A stretch of 64,000 nucleotides of DNA from Brenneria alni (GCF_003666245.1 NZ_MJLZ01000017.1:1-64000), one strand, 5' to 3'; counted from the first letter of the stretch, positions 9,756-20,886 are shown. The notes: generated from the letters alone by a model not told the origin. A program made the numbers and translations.

Positions 9756-10397
9756 TCAATGCTGCGGGGGCAGGCAAACGCCAATACCGCCTAAACCACA
9801 ATAGCCACCCGGATTTTTATGCAGGTATTGCTGGTGTTCATCCTCTGCGTAATAGAAAGGGCCAGCAGGGATGATTTCTGTACTGATTGTCCGGTTGTCA
9901 CCGCTGTTTTTCATTGCCTGTTGAAAACGCAGGCGACTCTCTTGCGCCGCCTTTTCCTGCTCCGGCGTGAGTGTATAAATCGCGGAACGATATTGGGTGC
10001 CGATATCGCCGCCTTGACGCATCCCCTGGGCAGGATCGTGATTTTCCCAGAAGAGCTGCAACAGTTGGGTATAACTGATCACCTCAGGATCAAAAACGAC
10101 GCGTACCGCTTCGGCATGGTCGGTTTTTCCGCTGCACACCTCACGGTAAGTGGGGTTGGGAGTATAGCCGCCGGTATAGCCAGCCGCTGTGCTGTAAATG
10201 CCCGGTTGCCGCCAGAAAAGGCGTTCGGCTCCCCAGAAGCATCCCATTGCAAAGATCGCCAGCTCCATGTTGTCGGGGACATGCGTCATGGAGTGTTCAC
10301 TAACGGCGTGCAACCTGGCGACCGGCATCGGCGTTATGCGTCCGGTTAAAGCATCAGACTGCGTGATCCGCTGCGTTTTATCGATATTGTGTACCAA
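9756..10397 (-). CDS. msrA: Peptide-methionine (S)-S-oxide reductase MsrA
   Basis: 213 residues from a TTG at 10397, with GGAG eight bases before it; E. coli MsrA has 212. An upstream ATG at 10460 would add 21 residues not seen in the family. The catalytic Cys is in [16 protein letters not shown], followed by [39 protein letters not shown] and the C-terminal [11 protein letters not shown] with the resolving cysteines. It repairs methionine-S-sulfoxide in proteins. It is divergent from tamA across a 307-bp spacer, as in E. coli. Confidence 0.93.
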   Translation of the reverse strand: MVHNIDKTQRITQSDALTGRITPMPVARLHAVSEHSMTHVPDNMELAIFAMGCFWGAERLFWRQPGIYSTAAGYTGGYTPNPTYREVCSGKTDHAEAVRVVFDPEVISYTQLLQLFWENHDPAQGMRQGGDIGTQYRSAIYTLTPEQEKAAQESRLRFQQAMKNSGDNRTISTEIIPAGPFYYAEDEHQQYLHKNPGGYCGLGGIGVCLPPQH

Positions 10398-10704
10398 TTT
10401 GCCTACTCCCGAAATAACGGTAAAAGTCAGGTCGTTGGAAAACGATCCAATGTAGAGCATAACCGAGAAGTTTCAGCCTGTCTTTATAACCCAGGTTTGT
10501 TTAATGTTAAGGTTATGTTTATCTGCAACACTGCATTTTAGAATTTACCGGTTAAAATCTATATCTAAAGGCAAATATCAATATATTCCGCTAGTACTAT
10601 GTGTCGCCGTTGGAACCGATTCGTGGTTATCCCCCTGCGGCTATAACAGTGATGTATCAAAACCATAGACTTGATGTGACAGAACGAGGTTATCAGGGAA
10701 CTAA
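10398..10704. other. Divergent promoter region msrA/tamA
   Basis: 307 bp, AT-rich near 10480-10600, without any reading frame worth naming. It must hold the promoters of both divergent genes. I did not find boxes good enough to place them. Confidence 0.4.
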
Positions 10705-12486
10705 GTGACTATTTTTACAGGACAAAAAAACGGCCTTTCTGGCCTTAGTGTGCCACGTTACCGTGCTTTGGGCTTATTGTGTGTGCTGCTATTTTCCTCA
10801 GCGGGTTTTGCCGCCAATGTGCGTTTGCAGGTCGTTGGATTAGACGGCGCGTTACAAAAGAATGTGCGGGCGCGTTTATCCACGATTACTGTCGATGAAG
10901 TCAATGCGGATGGTCGCTTCCGCTCACGCGTAGATGATGCGATTCGTCAGGGATTACGTGCGCTGGGCTATTATGATCCACAGATTGCTTTTGAATTCCG
11001 CCCTGCGGTCAATGGTGGCCGTCCTGTCCTGATTGCCAGCGTGACGCCCGGCGAACCGGTGAAAATTGCTGATGTGAATGTTGTTCTGCGTGGCGGCGCC
11101 CGCGAGGATAAGGACTATCAGCAACTGGTGCGGCATGATACGCCCGATGTGGGTACGGTACTGAATCACGGTGATTATGATAGCTTCAAAAATTCTCTGA
11201 ATAGTTTGGCTCTGCGTAAAGGGTACTTCGATGCCCATTTTATGCAGAGCCAGTTAGGTATCATACGGGAAGAGCGAAAGGCTTTTTGGGATATCGATTT
11301 TGACAGCGGCGAGCGTTACCGTTTTGGTGAGGTTAAATTCGAGGGTTCGCAAATCCGTGAGGAGTATCTGCGCAATCTGGTGCCATTTCATGCCGGCGAC
11401 GCCTACAGCAGCGAAGATCTGGGCGAATTTAACCGGCGTTTATCGGCCACGGGATGGTTTAACTCGGTGGTGGTTTCGCCTGATTTTAGTCAGTCGAAAG
11501 CAACCAAAACCCTGCCGCTGGATGCGGTTGTGACTCCCCGTACCCGCAATAGAATAGAAACCGGGGTTGGGTATGCGACCGACGTCGGGCCGCGTTTTAA
11601 AACCACTTGGAATAAACCCTGGATTAATTCCCGTGGACACAGTCTGGAAAGCAGCCTCAGTGTGTCCGTACCGGAGCAATCGCTCGATCTGAGTTACAAA
11701 ATCCCTTTACTGAAGAACCCGTTAGAGCAGTATTACTTGCTACAAGGAGGATTCAAGCGTGAAGATCTCAATGATACACGGTCTGACTCAACCACGCTGA
11801 ACGTGGCGCGTTACTGGGATTTATCCAGCGGTTGGCAGCGGGCTATCAACCTGCGCTGGAGCCTCGACCACTTTACGCAGGGCAGCGTGACAGATACCAC
11901 CATGTTGATCTATCCCGGCGTGAGTATTAACCGTACCCGTCAGCGCGGTGGGCTGATGCCGGTATGGGGTGACAGCCAGCGCTACTCTATTGATGTTTCC
12001 GACACCGTATGGGGTTCAGATATTGATTTTGTGGTTTTGCAGGCGCAAAACGTCTGGATCAGAACACTGGCGGAGAAACACCGCTTTGTCGCCCGTGGCA
12101 ATCTGGGGTGGATTGAAACCAATAATTTCTCACGCGTGCCGCCCTCTCTGCGCTTCTTCGCCGGGGGCGATCGCAGTATCCGTGGCTACAAGTACAAATC
12201 AATATCTCCGCGTGACAGTGAGGATAAATTGACCGGGGCGTCTAAACTGGTGACCGGATCGCTGGAATATCAGTACAACGTGACCGGAAAATGGTGGGGC
12301 GCCGTTTTCGTGGATTCGGGCGAGGCCGTCAACGACATCAAACAGAATGACTTTAAAACCGGGGCGGGCATTGGTGTCCGCTGGGCCTCACCGATTGGTC
12401 CGGTGAAGCTCGACATTGCCACGCCGATTGGCGATCCAGACAAAAATGACGTGCAGTTCTATATCGCGTTAGGGCCTGAATTATGA
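10705..12486 (+). CDS. tamA: Autotransporter assembly factor TamA (Omp85 family)
   Basis: 593 residues from a GTG preceded by CAGGGAACTAA. A signal peptide ([17 protein letters not shown], about 22-38) is followed by three POTRA domains (about 40-275), where [14 protein letters not shown] marks POTRA3, and an Omp85 beta-barrel (about 280-593) with the lid-loop motif [14 protein letters not shown] and terminal strand [11 protein letters not shown]. TamA sits in the outer membrane and works with the inner-membrane-anchored TamB. The stop overlaps the tamB start by four bases, so the two are translationally coupled. Confidence 0.95.
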   Translation: MTIFTGQKNGLSGLSVPRYRALGLLCVLLFSSAGFAANVRLQVVGLDGALQKNVRARLSTITVDEVNADGRFRSRVDDAIRQGLRALGYYDPQIAFEFRPAVNGGRPVLIASVTPGEPVKIADVNVVLRGGAREDKDYQQLVRHDTPDVGTVLNHGDYDSFKNSLNSLALRKGYFDAHFMQSQLGIIREERKAFWDIDFDSGERYRFGEVKFEGSQIREEYLRNLVPFHAGDAYSSEDLGEFNRRLSATGWFNSVVVSPDFSQSKATKTLPLDAVVTPRTRNRIETGVGYATDVGPRFKTTWNKPWINSRGHSLESSLSVSVPEQSLDLSYKIPLLKNPLEQYYLLQGGFKREDLNDTRSDSTTLNVARYWDLSSGWQRAINLRWSLDHFTQGSVTDTTMLIYPGVSINRTRQRGGLMPVWGDSQRYSIDVSDTVWGSDIDFVVLQAQNVWIRTLAEKHRFVARGNLGWIETNNFSRVPPSLRFFAGGDRSIRGYKYKSISPRDSEDKLTGASKLVTGSLEYQYNVTGKWWGAVFVDSGEAVNDIKQNDFKTGAGIGVRWASPIGPVKLDIATPIGDPDKNDVQFYIALGPEL

Positions 12487-15400
12487 GTCAGATAAATAAA
12501 AAGGGCCTGATGAAAAAAATTGGCTTCGGGTTTGCCGCTTTGCTGTTGTTATTACTCATTACGCTGGTGTTGCTGGTGGGAACGACGCCAGGTTTGCACC
12601 TATTAATAAATGGCGCGACGCGCATTGTGCCGGGGCTGGACATTGCCAGCATCAGTGGTGGCTGGCGTGACCTGACTCTGAAGAACGTCAATTATCAAAT
12701 GCCAGGGGTAACGGTGAAAGCGGGTGAGTTTCATTTGTCATTGGCACCGCGTTGTTTGTTGCAGGGTCAGCTTTGTGTTAACGATTTGTCGGCACAGAAT
12801 GTTGATGTGGTGGTGGATACCCAATCGTTGCTGGCTTCAGAGGATACGCCGACGCCCAGTGAGCCGCTGACCGAGTTGTCTGCGCCGTTTCCAATATCAT
12901 TGCGTCAATTGATCTTGAATAACGTTCAGGTCACTGTGGATGACATGGCAATTTCACTGGGCGAATTCCGCACCGGAATGCAGTGGGAAGGCCGGATGCT
13001 GACGCTGTTGCCAACCAGAATCAGCGCGTTGCTGGTGGCATTACCGAAAACACCTGTCGATGTGCTTGAAGATGGAAAAGTGACGGCGGCAGAGCTGGCG
13101 GAGGTAGTAAAAGAAACGGCTGCCAACGTTGGTGAGTCGATTGAAAAGGGGACGTCGCAAACGATTCAGATTGATAAAACGTTTTCTGCCGCTAAAGCCA
13201 TTCCCGCCACGAAAACTGCGCCTGAAACGGATGCCGGGGGCGCGCAACAGGAGAACGCTTTACCTGAACAACCACTCGGTGAGCGATTGGTCGCGCTGTT
13301 CTCCAAACCGTTATTGCCCGACTTGCCGTCATTCACATTGCCGCTGGATTTGAATATTGCAGAAATTCACGGTGAACAACTGCGGCTGACCGGCGATCAG
13401 GACATCCTGATTTCTGACCTGCTGATACAGGGATCAACACAACATCAGCGCCTGACGCTGGAGAAGTTGGTTGTTCAGTCGCCACAAGGGGGGCTGAATA
13501 TTCGGGGAGAGGCCACATTCAGCGATAGCTGGCCGGTTTCTCTGACGGCCAATGCTGTTCTGAATGTCGATCCGCTGAAAGGCGAAAAGTTGAAACTGAC
13601 CGTTGACGGGGGGCTGCGCGAGCAACTGAATGTCGCGCTCAATTTGTCTGGCCCGCAGCGGGCGCAGTTAAATTTGCAGACTAAGCTGGCGCAGGCGGGT
13701 TTGCCACTGGCGCTTACGCTGCAAACCGATCGGGTGCGCTGGCCCTTAACCGGCGAAACACAATATCAGGCGGACGATCTGCTATTGCGGCTGAACGGTA
13801 AGGCGACGGATTACGCTTTATCGCTGCGCAGCGATATTCATGGTGCTGACCTGCCGCCTGCAACGCTGTTGCTGGATGGAAAAGGTAATGTGCAGCAATT
13901 TAACCTGACCCGCCTGCGTTTGTCTGCCCTACAGGGGAATGCCGATTTGAGTGGCGTGGTGGACTGGAGTAAAGCCATCAGTTGGCGTAGCGAACTGATT
14001 TTGAGTGGCATCAATACGGCGAAACAGTGGCCGGACTGGCCGGCGAAAGTGGATGGCAAGGTGACAACCCGCGGCAGCCTGTATGGCGGTAGTTGGCAGC
14101 TACAGGTGCCTGAACTGCGTCTGGATGGCAATGTGAAACAAAATAAGCTGACCGCCAGAGGCGAACTGCGGGGAAATGCCGCCGGTCAGTGGCAAATACC
14201 GGCGCTTAATCTGGCGATTGGCCCTAACCAATTGAATATTAAAGGTGAGTTAAGCGATAAGTGGCAATTGGATGCTGATATTAACGCGCCGTCGCTTACC
14301 GGTATGTTACCTGGTCTGGCGGGGCGGGCGGGTGGTACGCTGAAATTACGCGGCAACCTGCGTGAACCGCAGGTTCTGGCGGATATCACGGCATCCGGCC
14401 TGCGCTGGCAGGCCATAACCATCAGCCGTATAAAAGTTGATGCGGACGTGCGCTCTGAGCAACAGATTCAGGGCAAGCTGGCGGTGCGCCTGGAGCAACT
14501 TCATCAGGATGGCCTGGATATTAGCCTGTTGACGCTGGATGCCAACGGTGATGAAAAACAGCATCAGTTACGCCTGAATATGAAAGGCGATCCGGTATCG
14601 GGGCAATTGGCGCTGTCCGGCAGCTTCGATCGTCAGGCGCAACGCTGGCGCGGCACGTTGAATAATACCCGGTTTGATACGCCGGTCGGCGAGTGGCGTT
14701 TGACGCAGGCCGTAGCGCTGGATTACCAGAATATCCAGCAGAAAATCAGCATTGGTACGCACTGCTGGCGTAACCCAAATGCCGAGCTTTGCGTTCCCAA
14801 AACCATTGAAGCCGGGCCGAGCGGCCAGGCGAGTATCCGGTTAAACCGCTTTGATTTAGCCATGCTCAAACCTTTCCTCACGGATGATACGGTGCTGGCA
14901 GGAACATTCAGCGGCGGGGCTGACGTTAGCTGGCAGGCGGGACAAGGTTTACCGCAGGCGAAAGTGACGCTGGCGGGTAACGGCGTTAATGTCCGGCAAC
15001 AGTTACAGGGCAAAACGCTGCCCATCGCATTTGATACCTTAACCCTGAATGCCGGCATCGATCGTGGTCGGGCGCAGCTTGGTTGGCTCATCGCCATTCG
15101 GGATAATGGCCGCTTCAGTGGTGATGTACAGATTAGCGATCCTCAGGGAAAACGTAATCTCGGTGGCTCTATGACCATCAATAATATCTCTCTGGCGCTG
15201 CTCGACCCGGTGTTGCAAAAAGGGGAGAAGGTCGCTGGCATATTGAATGCCAATTTGCGTCTGGCAGGAGATGCGCAGCGTCCGCAGATATTTGGTCAGA
15301 TGGTGCTGGAACGGCTTGATATCGATGGTAGTTGGATGCCGATTGACCTGACTAACGGGCGGCTGGCGGTGAGTTTTAACGGCATGTCCTCAACGTTGCA

Positions 15401-16427
15401 GGGTTTCCTGAGAACGGATAACGGGCAGTTAACCCTGGGCGGGAATGCGGACTGGGCGCAAGCTGATGCATGGCGGGCCCGTATCGCCGCCAAAGGGCAG
15501 CGCATCAGAGTCACCGTGCCGCCGATGGCGCGTCTGGACGTATCGCCGGACATTGTGTTTGAGGCAACGCCACAGTTATTCGCGTTAAATGGCTCGGTCA
15601 GTATTCCCTGGGCGCGTATTGTGGTCAATGAACTGCCTGAAAGCGCGGTGGCCGTGTCGTCTGACGAGGTGATGCTGGATGAACAGCGTCAACCGCTGGA
15701 GAAAGCCTCTGCGTCGATACCGATCAACAGTAATCTGACCATCCGTGTCGGCAATGATGTCCGGCTGGATGCCTACGGACTCACGGCGCGTTTGCAGGGT
15801 GATCTGAAAATGGTGCAGGACGAGCGGGGGCTGGGGCTGAATGGGCAGATAGATATCCCTTCCGGTCGTTTCAAGGCTTACGGGCAGGATCTTATCGTGC
15901 AAAAAGGGCAGTTACTGTTCTCCGGCCCGCCGGATCAGCCGCTGCTCAACATCGAAGCCGTCCGTAATCCCGATAATACCGCTGACGATGTGACCGCTGG
16001 CGTGCGTGTCACCGGAATGGCGAGTGCACCTAAACTTGAGATCTTCTCCGATCCGGCCATGTCGCAGCAGGAAGCCTTGTCCTATCTGCTTAGAGGCGAG
16101 GGCCTCGACAGCAGCGGCGCCGATAGTGCGGCCATGACGTCAATGCTTATCGGTTTAGGGGTTGCGCAAAGTGGTCAAGTTGTGGGTAAAATCGGCGAGG
16201 CCTTTGGCGTAAGTAATTTAGCTCTGGATACACAGGGTGTTGGCGACGATTCTCAAGTGGTTGTCAGCGGTTACGTACTTCCCGGCCTGCAAGTTAAGTA
16301 TGGTGTCGGCATATTTGATTCTTTGGCGACGTTAACGCTGCGTTACCGTTTAATGCCACGGCTTTACTTGGAAGCGGTGTCTGGTATCGATCAGGCATTA
16401 GATCTGCTTTATCAGTTTGAGTTTTAG
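12483..16427 (+). CDS. tamB: Translocation and assembly module subunit TamB
   Basis: 1314 residues, somewhat longer than E. coli TamB (1259). An N-terminal signal anchor ([20 protein letters not shown], about 13-32) is followed by a very long periplasmic beta-taco region of repeating short strands and a conserved C-terminal DUF490 domain (about 960-1314) ending [20 protein letters not shown]. It spans the periplasm to TamA. AsmA-like relatives are proposed to carry phospholipids. An Ala/Thr/Pro-rich segment near 200-265 probably accounts for the extra length. It starts inside the tamA stop and ends two bases before ytfP. Confidence 0.95.
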   Translation: MSQINKKGLMKKIGFGFAALLLLLLITLVLLVGTTPGLHLLINGATRIVPGLDIASISGGWRDLTLKNVNYQMPGVTVKAGEFHLSLAPRCLLQGQLCVNDLSAQNVDVVVDTQSLLASEDTPTPSEPLTELSAPFPISLRQLILNNVQVTVDDMAISLGEFRTGMQWEGRMLTLLPTRISALLVALPKTPVDVLEDGKVTAAELAEVVKETAANVGESIEKGTSQTIQIDKTFSAAKAIPATKTAPETDAGGAQQENALPEQPLGERLVALFSKPLLPDLPSFTLPLDLNIAEIHGEQLRLTGDQDILISDLLIQGSTQHQRLTLEKLVVQSPQGGLNIRGEATFSDSWPVSLTANAVLNVDPLKGEKLKLTVDGGLREQLNVALNLSGPQRAQLNLQTKLAQAGLPLALTLQTDRVRWPLTGETQYQADDLLLRLNGKATDYALSLRSDIHGADLPPATLLLDGKGNVQQFNLTRLRLSALQGNADLSGVVDWSKAISWRSELILSGINTAKQWPDWPAKVDGKVTTRGSLYGGSWQLQVPELRLDGNVKQNKLTARGELRGNAAGQWQIPALNLAIGPNQLNIKGELSDKWQLDADINAPSLTGMLPGLAGRAGGTLKLRGNLREPQVLADITASGLRWQAITISRIKVDADVRSEQQIQGKLAVRLEQLHQDGLDISLLTLDANGDEKQHQLRLNMKGDPVSGQLALSGSFDRQAQRWRGTLNNTRFDTPVGEWRLTQAVALDYQNIQQKISIGTHCWRNPNAELCVPKTIEAGPSGQASIRLNRFDLAMLKPFLTDDTVLAGTFSGGADVSWQAGQGLPQAKVTLAGNGVNVRQQLQGKTLPIAFDTLTLNAGIDRGRAQLGWLIAIRDNGRFSGDVQISDPQGKRNLGGSMTINNISLALLDPVLQKGEKVAGILNANLRLAGDAQRPQIFGQMVLERLDIDGSWMPIDLTNGRLAVSFNGMSSTLQGFLRTDNGQLTLGGNADWAQADAWRARIAAKGQRIRVTVPPMARLDVSPDIVFEATPQLFALNGSVSIPWARIVVNELPESAVAVSSDEVMLDEQRQPLEKASASIPINSNLTIRVGNDVRLDAYGLTARLQGDLKMVQDERGLGLNGQIDIPSGRFKAYGQDLIVQKGQLLFSGPPDQPLLNIEAVRNPDNTADDVTAGVRVTGMASAPKLEIFSDPAMSQQEALSYLLRGEGLDSSGADSAAMTSMLIGLGVAQSGQVVGKIGEAFGVSNLALDTQGVGDDSQVVVSGYVLPGLQVKYGVGIFDSLATLTLRYRLMPRLYLEAVSGIDQALDLLYQFEF

Positions 16428-16429
16428 CA

Positions 16430-16774
16430 ATGCGAATTATTGTCTACGGCAGTTTACGACGCAAACAGGGAAATAGTCACTGGATGACCAACGCCCAATG
16501 GTTGGGGGATTGTCAACTCGCGGGGTTTGAGTTGTACGATCTCGGCCATTATCCGGCGGTGGTGCCTGGTAACGGGGATATTTATTGCGAGGTGTATCGC
16601 ATCAGTTCGTCAATACTGGCAGAGTTGGATGCGTTAAAGCGGGACGGTCACGAATATCAGCGTGAACTGATCGCCACCCCATTGGGGAACGCCTGGATCT
16701 ATTTATACAAACATTCAATTACGGGATTAGCGCGCATAACCAGCGGGGACTGGCTAAAACGAGATGGTGAGTGA
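16430..16774 (+). CDS. ytfP: Gamma-glutamylcyclotransferase-fold protein YtfP
   Basis: 114 residues (E. coli 113) with the GGCT-like signature RIIVYGSLRRKQGNSHWM at the N-terminus and the family acidic residue in AELDALKRDGHEYQRE. The family fold is that of gamma-glutamyl cyclotransferases, but the substrate of YtfP is not established. It follows tamB after two bases, in the conserved tamA-tamB-ytfP operon. Confidence 0.92.
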   Translation: MRIIVYGSLRRKQGNSHWMTNAQWLGDCQLAGFELYDLGHYPAVVPGNGDIYCEVYRISSSILAELDALKRDGHEYQRELIATPLGNAWIYLYKHSITGLARITSGDWLKRDGE

Positions 16775-16778
16775 TATA

Positions 16779-16817
16779 AAAAATTGCCGGGAGCAATTTT
16801 TAACGCCGCTTGCGGCG
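16779..16817 (+). terminator. ytfP terminator plus adjoining GC hairpin
   Basis: AAAATTGC pairs with GCAATTTTT around CGGGA (about 16780-16801), a classical terminator five bases after the ytfP stop. Directly behind it CGCCGC (16804-16809) pairs with GCGGCG (16812-16817) around TT. Confidence 0.75.
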
Positions 16818-16818
16818 G

Positions 16819-16878
16819 CCCGAAGGGTGGCGGGCAGGGATAGCCCGCCATAAAAAAACACCGCGTAATGCGGTGTTT
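16819..16878 (+). repeat. Repeat family B, copy B1, with terminator
   Basis: CCCGAAGGG, then the 8-bp palindrome TGGCGGGC (16828-16835) with GCCCGCCA (16843-16850), an A-run, and a terminator AAACACCGC / GCGGTGTTT (16856-16878). The whole unit is nearly repeated at 17222-17280 (B2), so the pair brackets element C1. The same palindrome occurs, inverted, after folB (20925-20961). Confidence 0.75.
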
Positions 16879-16933
16879 CAGACTGATGACAAAACTCTGT
16901 GAATTTGCATATTTCACGGTTTCTTCTCTTCCC

Positions 16934-17182
16934 GGCGTGAAAAATTATGCTGAGGTGGGCATGGCCGCCGAGTGAGCGACAGGACGTCGCGAAAGCCAGT
17001 GCCGCGAAGGGAACGCGTCGCTGGCGGCTCGAAAAGCGGGCATGAACGCCGAAGGCACCGCGTTAGCGGCATAATTTACGCCAAAAGCCTGGGTTCACAG
17101 GGCGCTGGCGATTGAAGCGCCCTGTGTCGGGCGCGTGCTACGACGTAGCACAGAAATGGCGGCTTTATCGCGCACGAAATAT
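16934..17182 (+). repeat. Repeat family C, copy C1 (~250-bp multi-helix element)
   Basis: The second copy is at 45616-45869. Helices visible here: P1 AATTATGC (16943-16950) with GCATAATT (17069-17076), extended by GGCGT with ACGCC; P2 16954-16963 with 17041-17050; P3 GCGAC with GTCGC (16976-16990); P4 GCCAGTG (16995-17001) with CGCTGGC (17019-17025) capped by CGCG/CGCG around AAGGGAA; P5 CCGC with GCGG (17058-17069); P6 an 11-bp stem 17096-17106 with 17116-17126; P7 TCGGGCGCG (17127-17135) with CGCGCACGA (17169-17177), enclosing GTGCTAC/GTAGCAC. Stem sequences differ between copies while pairing is kept. No coding potential is evident. Confidence 0.75.
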
Positions 17183-17221
17183 TCTCCGGCGTTACATATT
17201 CAATTTCTGGTGATTCCTCAG

Positions 17222-17281
17222 CCCGAAGGGGGCGGCAGGGATATCCCGTCATAAAAAAACACCGCGAAATGCGGTGTTTTT
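17222..17281. repeat. Repeat family B, copy B2, carrying the ppa terminator
   Basis: It repeats B1: CCCGAAGGG, a damaged version of the palindrome, the A-run and the hairpin AAAACACCGC (17256-17265) with GCGGTGTTTT (17271-17280). Because both arms are flanked by A- and T-runs it works in either direction and lies just after the ppa stop. Together with B1 it forms a direct repeat around element C1. Confidence 0.75.
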
Positions 17282-17301
17282 GATCGTGGCGTCTGCGTAC
17301 T

Positions 17302-17829
17302 TTATTTTTTAGCGCGTTCAAAAGAGGCGATAATTTCCGCTTTAGCGGCTTCAGCGTTATCCCATCCTTCTACTTTAACCCACTTGCCTTTTTCCAGATC
17401 TTTGTAGTGTTCAAAGAAATGGCTGATTTGCGCACGCAGTAATTCCGGCAGGTCGTTGACGTCTTTGACGTGGTCGTATTCTTTGGTCAGCTTGCTGTGC
17501 GGTACGGCAACCAGTTTGGCATCTTCACCGGCCTCGTCGGTCATTTTCAGAACGCCAACCGGACGGCAACGGATAACCGCACCTGGTTGTAACGGATAAG
17601 GGGTAGGCACCAGCACGTCAACCGGATCGCCATCCAGTGACAGCGTGTGGTTGATGTAGCCATAGTTACAGGGGTAGAACATGGCGGTAGACATAAAACG
17701 ATCCACAAACAAAGCGCCGGTATCCTTATCTATCTCGTATTTGATCGGATCGGCATTCGCAGGGATTTCAATAACTACGTAGATATCTTCCGGCAGATCT
17801 TTACCTGCCGGGACATTGTTCAGACTCAT
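17302..17829 (-). CDS. ppa: Inorganic pyrophosphatase
   Basis: 175 residues, as long as E. coli PPase (176), starting [20 protein letters not shown]. The Mg2+-binding signature [12 protein letters not shown] is at about 66-77, and the active-site E/K/Y residues of family I are present ([15 protein letters not shown]). It hydrolyses PPi and pulls biosynthetic reactions forward, including sulfate adenylation by CysDN. A TATAAT-like box on the minus strand at 17876-17871 may be its -10. Confidence 0.96.
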   Translation of the reverse strand: MSLNNVPAGKDLPEDIYVVIEIPANADPIKYEIDKDTGALFVDRFMSTAMFYPCNYGYINHTLSLDGDPVDVLVPTPYPLQPGAVIRCRPVGVLKMTDEAGEDAKLVAVPHSKLTKEYDHVKDVNDLPELLRAQISHFFEHYKDLEKGKWVKVEGWDNAEAAKAEIIASFERAKK

Positions 17830-18014
17830 GTCGGTTTCCTTCTCTTCAAACCTGAAATGGCGTGGCGGCCATTATAGCCAAAACGCGCATAATGTCCCCG
17901 ATTTTTAGCGCTGGCTGTTCTCCCGCAGGCCTTCCCGAACAGTGTGTAATCAACTATGTGGGAATGTAACAAGTTTATTAATTCGTTATTAAGTTACTAA
18001 ACCTAATTCCAGAT

Positions 18015-18042
18015 TAAAGAATAGGAGAGCGGTATCCGATAG
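18015..18042 (+). promoter_or_regulatory. Candidate sigma-28 (FliA) promoter of the chemoreceptor gene
   Basis: TAAA (18015-18018) and TCCGATAG (18035-18042) resemble the flagellar class-3 consensus TAAA-N15-GCCGATAA, with a 16-base spacer and two mismatches. The spacing is one base too long. The position, 73 bases before the receptor gene, fits. Confidence 0.45.
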
Positions 18043-18114
18043 ATGGCAGGCGCAAATTGCGTTAGTCACTTGTTGTTTTTATGGGACTAATTTTTATAAA
18101 TCCAGGAGGATATT

Positions 18115-19701
18115 ATGTTAAAAAATGTCACCATCAAGGTGAATTTGATTACCTTATTAGCCGTTATGGTGTTGCTCTTGACGTTGGTCAGCGCTATCGG
18201 CGTCAGCTCCATCAATCAGGGAACCACGTCACTTATCACCATTGACAAAATACAGGGTAAGGAACTTAGTGCACTGGCAGGCAGTTATACCGCGTCGCTA
18301 CGTGCACGAACAGGGGCTGCGCTGGCGGCACAGCAGTTGGTGGCCGGTGAGCCTATTCTGGCCGAGGAGTCGATAGCACGGGCGCAGAACTATGCGTTGA
18401 TTTCCCGTCAGGAGATGACGCGGCTCATCGAATACGGCGCGGTGACGGATCATGGAAAACAACTGCTTGCGGAGATCGAAAAACGCTTCGGCATTTATAT
18501 CGATCAGGGTATCCAGCCGATGCTCGATGCACTGAAACAAAACAATGTGGATAAATACTACAGCCTGCTGCAAAACGTTGTCCCGCCTCTAAGCGCCAAC
18601 ATGGATAAGGCCAATAATGCGTTTCGTGATTTTGCCCTCAAAGTCGGGCAGGATATGGTCAAAGAGGCGGAGTCCTTCGCCGCCAGCCGATTGATTACCA
18701 TCGGTCTTGCCTGTGCGCTCACTCTGTTGCTGGTATTGGTTGCCTGGGTCGCCCTGAAACGTCTGGTTCTGGCGCCGATTGAGATGGCGGTGAATCAACT
18801 GGAATTTATTGCTGACGGCGATCTAACGCATCAGATTGAAGACGGCGGTAAAAATGAGATTGGCCGCCTGATGCAGTCGATGAAGGCCATGCAGCACTCG
18901 CTATCCCTGGCGGTGGCGCGGGTGCGTGATGCTGGCGGGCAGATTGATATTGGCACCGGCGAACTGTCAATGGGGAATACACATTTGGCGGCGCGCACCG
19001 AAGAGTCGGCAGCGTCGATTGAGCAGACCGCTGCCAGCATGGAGCAGTTGAACGCGACCGTGAAGCTGAATGCCGAAAATGCAGAGCAGGCTTATAGTCT
19101 GGCGCAGAATGTTGCGGATATCTCTGGTCGGGGTAGCGATGCGGTAGGCCAGATGGTTGAGAAGATGGATCTGATCTCCCACAGTTCGGAACGGGTTGCC
19201 GATATTCTGACGGTGATTGATGGTATCGCTTTTCAGACCAATATTCTGGCGTTGAACGCGGCGGTGGAAGCTGCCAGGGCTGGTGAGCAGGGGCGGGGAT
19301 TTGCGGTGGTGGCCGGTGAGGTAAGAAATCTGGCCCAGCGCAGCGCGCAGTCGGCCAAAGAGATTAAAGCGCTGATGCTGGATTCTCAGGGGCGGGTGAC
19401 GGAAGGTACTCAGATGGCGAAAATGGCCGGTGAAATCATGAACGAAGTTGCCGACGCCGTGACGCATATGACCATGTTGATGCGGGAGATTTCCAGCGCC
19501 TCACGCGAGCAAAGCCACGGTATTGAGCAGGTGAATGTCGCGGTGTCGCAGATGGATGAAGCCGCCCAGCAAAATGCGTCACTGGTTGAGGAGTCCACGG
19601 CGGCGACGCGTTCACTGGAAGAACAGGCGCGGCAGTTGGCGGAAAGCATGGCGGTATTCAGACTACCGCGTCAGGATCTGGTGGCGATAGGCCAGCACTG
19701 A
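18115..19701 (+). CDS. Methyl-accepting chemotaxis protein (Tar/Tsr type)
   Basis: 528 residues after a near-perfect AGGAGG. Transmembrane helix 1 is about 8-30, a four-helix-bundle periplasmic ligand domain about 35-190, transmembrane helix 2 about 193-215 and HAMP about 216-268. The cytoplasmic signalling domain carries the hairpin tip [20 protein letters not shown]. The tail ends LVAIGQH and lacks the NWETF pentapeptide that tethers CheR, so it depends on other receptors for efficient methylation. The ligand cannot be read from the sequence. It sits at the junction of two ancestral neighbourhoods (ppa and plsY). Confidence 0.92.
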   Translation: MLKNVTIKVNLITLLAVMVLLLTLVSAIGVSSINQGTTSLITIDKIQGKELSALAGSYTASLRARTGAALAAQQLVAGEPILAEESIARAQNYALISRQEMTRLIEYGAVTDHGKQLLAEIEKRFGIYIDQGIQPMLDALKQNNVDKYYSLLQNVVPPLSANMDKANNAFRDFALKVGQDMVKEAESFAASRLITIGLACALTLLLVLVAWVALKRLVLAPIEMAVNQLEFIADGDLTHQIEDGGKNEIGRLMQSMKAMQHSLSLAVARVRDAGGQIDIGTGELSMGNTHLAARTEESAASIEQTAASMEQLNATVKLNAENAEQAYSLAQNVADISGRGSDAVGQMVEKMDLISHSSERVADILTVIDGIAFQTNILALNAAVEAARAGEQGRGFAVVAGEVRNLAQRSAQSAKEIKALMLDSQGRVTEGTQMAKMAGEIMNEVADAVTHMTMLMREISSASREQSHGIEQVNVAVSQMDEAAQQNASLVEESTAATRSLEEQARQLAESMAVFRLPRQDLVAIGQH

Positions 19702-19727
19702 ATCTGAATCATTATTGTTATTGACCG

Positions 19728-19760
19728 ACCATTCCCGCAACGGCGGGAATGGTTATTTTT
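19728..19760. terminator. Bidirectional terminator, chemoreceptor gene / plsY
   Basis: A perfect 11-bp stem ACCATTCCCGC (19728-19738) with GCGGGAATGGT (19743-19753), loop AACG, followed by TATTTTT. It overlaps the last codon of plsY on the other strand. Confidence 0.85.
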
Positions 19761-20385
19761 CTCCGATATCTTTATCGTCAGCGCGTTTTTTCCTACGCAG
19801 TTTATTCCAGATTTTGCTTTCCTGCCCACGCCACAGACGCTGAATATTATCGTGGTGGCGCATCAGTATCAGGCAAGACAGCATGGCGACCGGGAAAGTG
19901 AACTGTGGTTTAAACCACCAGACATAAAACGGCGCGATAAGCGCGCTGATAATCGCCCCCAGCGACGAATAGCCGCTCAGTAGCACGGTCAGTAACCAGG
20001 TGCCGGTCATCAGGCCGGTCAGATCCCAGCCGATTGGCGCAATGGCGCCGAACGCTGTGGCAACACCTTTACCGCCGCGAAAATGAAAAAAAACCGGATA
20101 GATATGACCGAGGCAGGCGGCAATGGCGGTCAGGCCCAGAAACAACGGGGGAACACCCAGCGCATACGCCGCCCAGACGGGCAGCATTCCTTTCAGGACA
20201 TCGAAGATCAGTACCGTTGCGGCGGCAGATTTACCGCCGATACGCAGTACGTTGGTGGCGCCAGGGTTTCCTGAACCCTGCTCACGAGGGTCTGGCAGCC
20301 CGGCGATCCGGCAGACCAGAATCGCACTGGAAATGGAGCCACACAGATACGCGATTACTATCATACCAAGCGCGGTAGCACTCAT
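19753..20385 (-). CDS. plsY: Glycerol-3-phosphate acyltransferase PlsY
   Basis: 210 residues from the ATG at 20385 ([19 protein letters not shown]); the frame extends further upstream but the family starts here. It has five membrane helices and the three PlsY motifs [32 protein letters not shown] and, toward the C-terminus, [10 protein letters not shown]-type residues. It transfers the acyl group from acyl-phosphate to glycerol-3-phosphate in phospholipid synthesis. It is divergent from folB, as in E. coli. Confidence 0.94.
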   Translation of the reverse strand: MSATALGMIVIAYLCGSISSAILVCRIAGLPDPREQGSGNPGATNVLRIGGKSAAATVLIFDVLKGMLPVWAAYALGVPPLFLGLTAIAACLGHIYPVFFHFRGGKGVATAFGAIAPIGWDLTGLMTGTWLLTVLLSGYSSLGAIISALIAPFYVWWFKPQFTFPVAMLSCLILMRHHDNIQRLWRGQESKIWNKLRRKKRADDKDIGEK

Positions 20386-20522
20386 AACGCGGTTCCGTTT
20401 AATAGAAAGACGTTTAATAGAAGGTGGTTTAATAAGGGTCGTTTTACTCTTCGCATCTGTGGATAATACGCATATTCCGTCGGAAGTGGTATCCGACAAC
20501 GACAAAAACAGAGAACGGCGTG

Positions 20523-20876
20523 ATGGATATCGTATTTATTGAAGAACTTACCGTAATTACCACCATTGGTGTTTACGACTGGGAACAAACCATTGGGCAG
20601 AAGCTGGTGCTCGATATCGAAATGGGCTGGGATAATCGTCAGGCGGCGGCCAGTGATGATGTTAACGACTGTTTAAGCTATGCCGATGTCAGTAATGCGG
20701 TGATTACCCTGGTGACAGGCCAGCGCTTTGCACTGGTTGAGCGTGTCGCGGAAGAGGTGGCGCAGATGCTTATGCAGCGTTTTGCGATCCCCTGGTTACG
20801 GATAAGAGTCAGTAAGCCGGGGGCTGTGGCGCAGGCGCGTCAGGTTGGCGTGGTGATTGAGCGAGGTACGCGATAA
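20523..20876 (+). CDS. folB: Dihydroneopterin aldolase
   Basis: 117 residues starting [24 protein letters not shown] codon directly before the ATG extends the frame by one residue, but the ATG matches the family. Conserved residues Y19/E21 of the pterin site and the catalytic Lys in [10 protein letters not shown] are present. It converts dihydroneopterin to 6-hydroxymethyl-dihydropterin in folate synthesis. Its terminator region is unusual (next entry). Confidence 0.94.
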   Translation: MDIVFIEELTVITTIGVYDWEQTIGQKLVLDIEMGWDNRQAAASDDVNDCLSYADVSNAVITLVTGQRFALVERVAEEVAQMLMQRFAIPWLRIRVSKPGAVAQARQVGVVIERGTR

Positions 20877-20886
20877 ATCTGATTTA

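Noticed and set aside
16779-17281. A CRISPR array in the repeat-rich ytfP-ppa spacer
   Set aside because: There are only two copies of the unit, spaced ~400 bp apart, with structured sequence between them and no regular spacers.
18015-18042. Treating the chemoreceptor's sigma-28 site as certain
   Set aside because: The spacer is one base too long and the -10 has two mismatches, so it is listed only as a candidate.
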